Source: Chytridium lagenaria
Lineage: Eukaryota > Chytridiomycota > Chytridiomycetes > Chytridiales > Chytridiaceae
Direction: 5' to 3'
Length of the DNA stretch: 64,000 nucleotides
Assembly: GCA_025449115.1 (NCBI GenBank)
Contig: JAHLKC010000065.1
Coordinates: 149,548-213,547, forward strand
Both the position numbers and the translations under genes were made by a program. Under the pieces are notes generated by a model. It was not told the DNA's origin. It worked only from the letters and a program-made list of their open reading frames with translations, and did not search any database. Position 1 is the first letter of the stretch; every line of letters begins with the position of its first letter. Positions 62,175-64,000 of the stretch are shown here, piece after piece.

Positions 62175-63759
62175 GGTAACGTGTGTGCTGCAGGATTACG
62201 TGGAGCAGAAGCGCGCTTTCCTGGCGCTTGAGCCTTAAACCATTCTGCGTTGCTGGCCTCCTCTCTCTCAGGGAATAACGACGAGTGCCTTCCTCTGCTG
62301 GTGGTGTTGCTGGTACCGGGAGACGTGAAACGCTGCGTGTAGCGGTAGAGGGTCCTTCTTGGCGAGGTTGGCGCGTCTTCGAACTCTTCTGACGCGTCGT
62401 TCTCTTCCTGAGCATCCTCGACATCATCCTCCAACGCTTCGCTGTCTTCACTGACCTGTGACCGTTATCTCCATCATCCTCAGAGCTCAATGACTCATCT
62501 TCGGAATCCTCGGAGTCTTCATCGCTCCCCCAACTTCCTGAATCGCTTCCCACCTTGTCCAGCAGCTTCCTGTGTACCTCCAGGTGGACACGTCTGCGTC
62601 GTGTCCTTCCCACACTCCAGTGTTCAACTCGTCAAACACAACAGTCTTGCTGCGCACTACTTTCTTCGTGACTGGGTCATAAAGACGATATCCCATTGCC
62701 TCATATCCCAAGAAAATGCATTTGCGCGCGTTCTTCTCCATCTTCTTCGTCGTTCCTTTGGGACGTGCGCGTAACATGCGCAACCGAAGATTCGACGCGT
62801 TTAAGGTTAGGCTTCCTTCCCGTGAAGCCTTCCAGAGGTGAAATCCCATCCTTACGAGGAGATCGATTGTACAAGTACGTGGCACACGTAATGGCCTCTC
62901 CCCAGAATTTGTCGTCAAGACTCGCGTCGCTTAGCATGCATTTTGCCTTCTCAATGAGCGACCGATTCATTCTTTCCGCGACACCGTTCTGCTGAGGCGT
63001 GTAGGGCATGGTGAACGTGAGCTTGATGCCTTCCTCCAGGCACCATGCCTCCAGCTGCTTGTTCTTAAATTCCCCACCGTTATCTGCAACAATCTCCAGG
63101 AGATGCGGCTTTTCTCGAAGTCGTTCCATCTCCTCAGGGTTCCTTTCCGAGTATCTCAACGCGTCAATCCGTCGACCTGTGAGTGCCTCGGCCTCTCTCT
63201 TGTACTGCTTGATGTACTGAACCGCTTGCTTCTTTTCCTTGAGCATGTACGTGTTGCAGTAACCCGTTGACGCGTCCACAACCACCATGAAGTAACGCGA
63301 CCCTCCCAAGCTCTTCCGCTTCATGGGTCCCGCCAAATCCACGTGAACGCGTTCCAAGACTTTGTAGTCCTTCTCAACTCTCTCCGGGTGAGAGGAGCGC
63401 GTAAGCTTCCCCTCAATGCATCCCTTGCACAGCACGTCGTCGTCGTCGTTATACAACGTGATGCGTACACCCGTTGCCGATTTTTCAAGCTTCTTCACCG
63501 CCTTCATCGAGATGTGACCCATCCGTCGATGCCAAATCTGCGCGCTGTTGAGCGACTGGCTTTTCACACCCATCGTGGTGTTTGCTGCGGTGTCTGGCTG
63601 CACCAGATAAAATAGGTTGTCCTCAACCTTGAACTCTGCCGTCACGTCGTTCGATCCGACGTGTCTGAGGCGATACTTGCCGCTGGATGACTCCAAAAAC
63701 AACGCCACGCGACGCTGCTGCACCCAGAGAGATGAGATTACGCGTGAGCTCCGGCACAT
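62164..63759 (-). CDS. Copia A GAG-pre-integrase and integrase (broken)
   Basis: IWHRRMGHISMKAVKKLEKS with CKGCIEGKLTRSSHPE forms the HHCC zinc region. The rve core has VDLAGPMKRKSLGG (first Asp), IVADNGGEFKNKQLEAW (second Asp) and PYTPQQNGVAERMNRSLIEK (Glu), followed by WGEAITCATYLYNRSP. After a slip near 62775 comes the C-terminal NARKCIFLGYEAMGYRLYDP and KKVVRSKTVVFDE. An acidic, Ser-rich linker (about 62170-62560) leads to RT. Confidence 0.92.
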
Positions 63760-63985
63760 AGAGTACGTTCTTGAGCGTGATCGTTTGCGTGGCCTTCCCG
63801 ACCTTGATGCTGAGGGTTAAATCTCCTACTCCCTCCACGCGTATTCCTTCGCCGTGCTCTGCAGTTTTTACGCGGCTGCTCGCGGCGCGGTAACCCCGCA
63901 ATCCTTCCTTCGAGAAGGTCATATGGTGAGTGGCTCCAGAGTCCAGAATCCATCGGTTATCCCGCTTCTCCAGCTTAACCGACAA
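63623..63985 (-). CDS. Copia A aspartic protease
   Basis: RWILDSGATHHMTFSKEGLR holds the active-site Asp in the DSGA motif (about 63930-63965). It is followed by GIRVEGVGDLTLSIKVGKAT and ITLKNVLYVPELTRNLISLG, the standard end of the copia protease. One base slips near 63735-63740 before the GAG-pre-integrase frame. The upstream gag part is outside the window. Confidence 0.92.
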   Translation of the reverse strand: MSVKLEKRDNRWILDSGATHHMTFSKEGLRGYRAASSRVKTAEHGEGIRVEGVGDLTLSIKVGKATQTITLKNVLYVPELTRNLISLGAAASRGVVFGVIQRQVSPQTRRIERRDGRVQG

Positions 63986-64000
63986 GGCTTCCCCAGCCTC

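Larger units (their letters stand above)
60030..64000 (-). mobile_element. Ty1/copia family A element, 3' LTR to protease, running off the right edge
   Basis: Minus-strand copy inserted into the RNase H of copia B. Order from right to left: protease, GAG-pre-integrase, integrase, reverse transcriptase, RNase H, polypurine tract, 3' LTR. This is the copia order (integrase before RT). The left terminus GTATTCAAAACA abuts atgattt of element B. The 5' LTR and most of gag lie beyond 64000, so the target-site duplication cannot be checked. Relative to the left-hand copy, single-base losses occur near 61752, 61665-61670 and 60720, so pol is not an open frame as written. Confidence 0.96.

Overview
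This is a eukaryotic nuclear window, almost certainly from a fungus. Genes carry many short GT-AG introns, often 35-80 nt. The gene set is fungal: a TAO3/MOR2 (Furry) morphogenesis protein, an MFS carrier resembling fungal siderophore-iron transporters, low-specificity threonine aldolase, KAE1, OTU1, PRP22 and RAD51. One large gene combines a DPY30/RIIa-like docking motif with a dynein-stalk-like segment, a combination typical of axonemal proteins. That makes a flagellated (zoosporic, chytrid-like) fungus my best guess, but this last step is inference. Many conserved exons are broken by single-base gains or losses, mostly in short homopolymers. All coding entries are therefore gene spans containing introns and frame breaks, not clean ORFs.

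Layout. 1-5.7 kb: RAD51 (minus, running off the left edge), divergent from PRP22 (plus). 5.9-13.6 kb: a multi-pass membrane protein and two low-complexity proteins. 13.6-16.7 kb: a 28-bp minisatellite, a broken tandem copy of the first part of a YchF/OLA1 GTPase gene, then the full gene with a strikingly G/T-rich intron. 17.5-20.5 kb: an alpha/beta hydrolase and KAE1 head to head with only 35 bp between start codons. 20.9-30.3 kb: the giant Furry-family gene. 30.4-32.8 kb: an unassigned gene and OTU1. 33.5-36.1 kb: a Pro/Ser-rich protein with a C-terminal membrane segment. 36.1-38 kb: microsatellite-rich DNA. 38-44.1 kb: two minus-strand uncharacterised genes, the first axoneme-like. 44.2-53.4 kb: a BTB-WD40 protein of the KCTD3/SHKBP1 type, threonine aldolase, an AIFM2-like oxidoreductase and the MFS transporter.

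53.4-64 kb is gene-free. After about 3.8 kb of degenerate DNA comes a nest of Ty1/copia retrotransposons. A truncated plus-strand copy (family A) abuts the RT of an older element (C). C is itself cut by the 3' LTR end of element B, and B is cut in its RNase H by a second, minus-strand family A copy that runs off the right edge. Family A is remarkably dense in ACGCGT, the MluI cell-cycle box bound by MBF in fungi. The host genes are ordinary housekeeping genes that do not form one pathway. The less ordinary parts are the copia nest with its ACGCGT enrichment, the OLA1 duplication and the axoneme-like gene.
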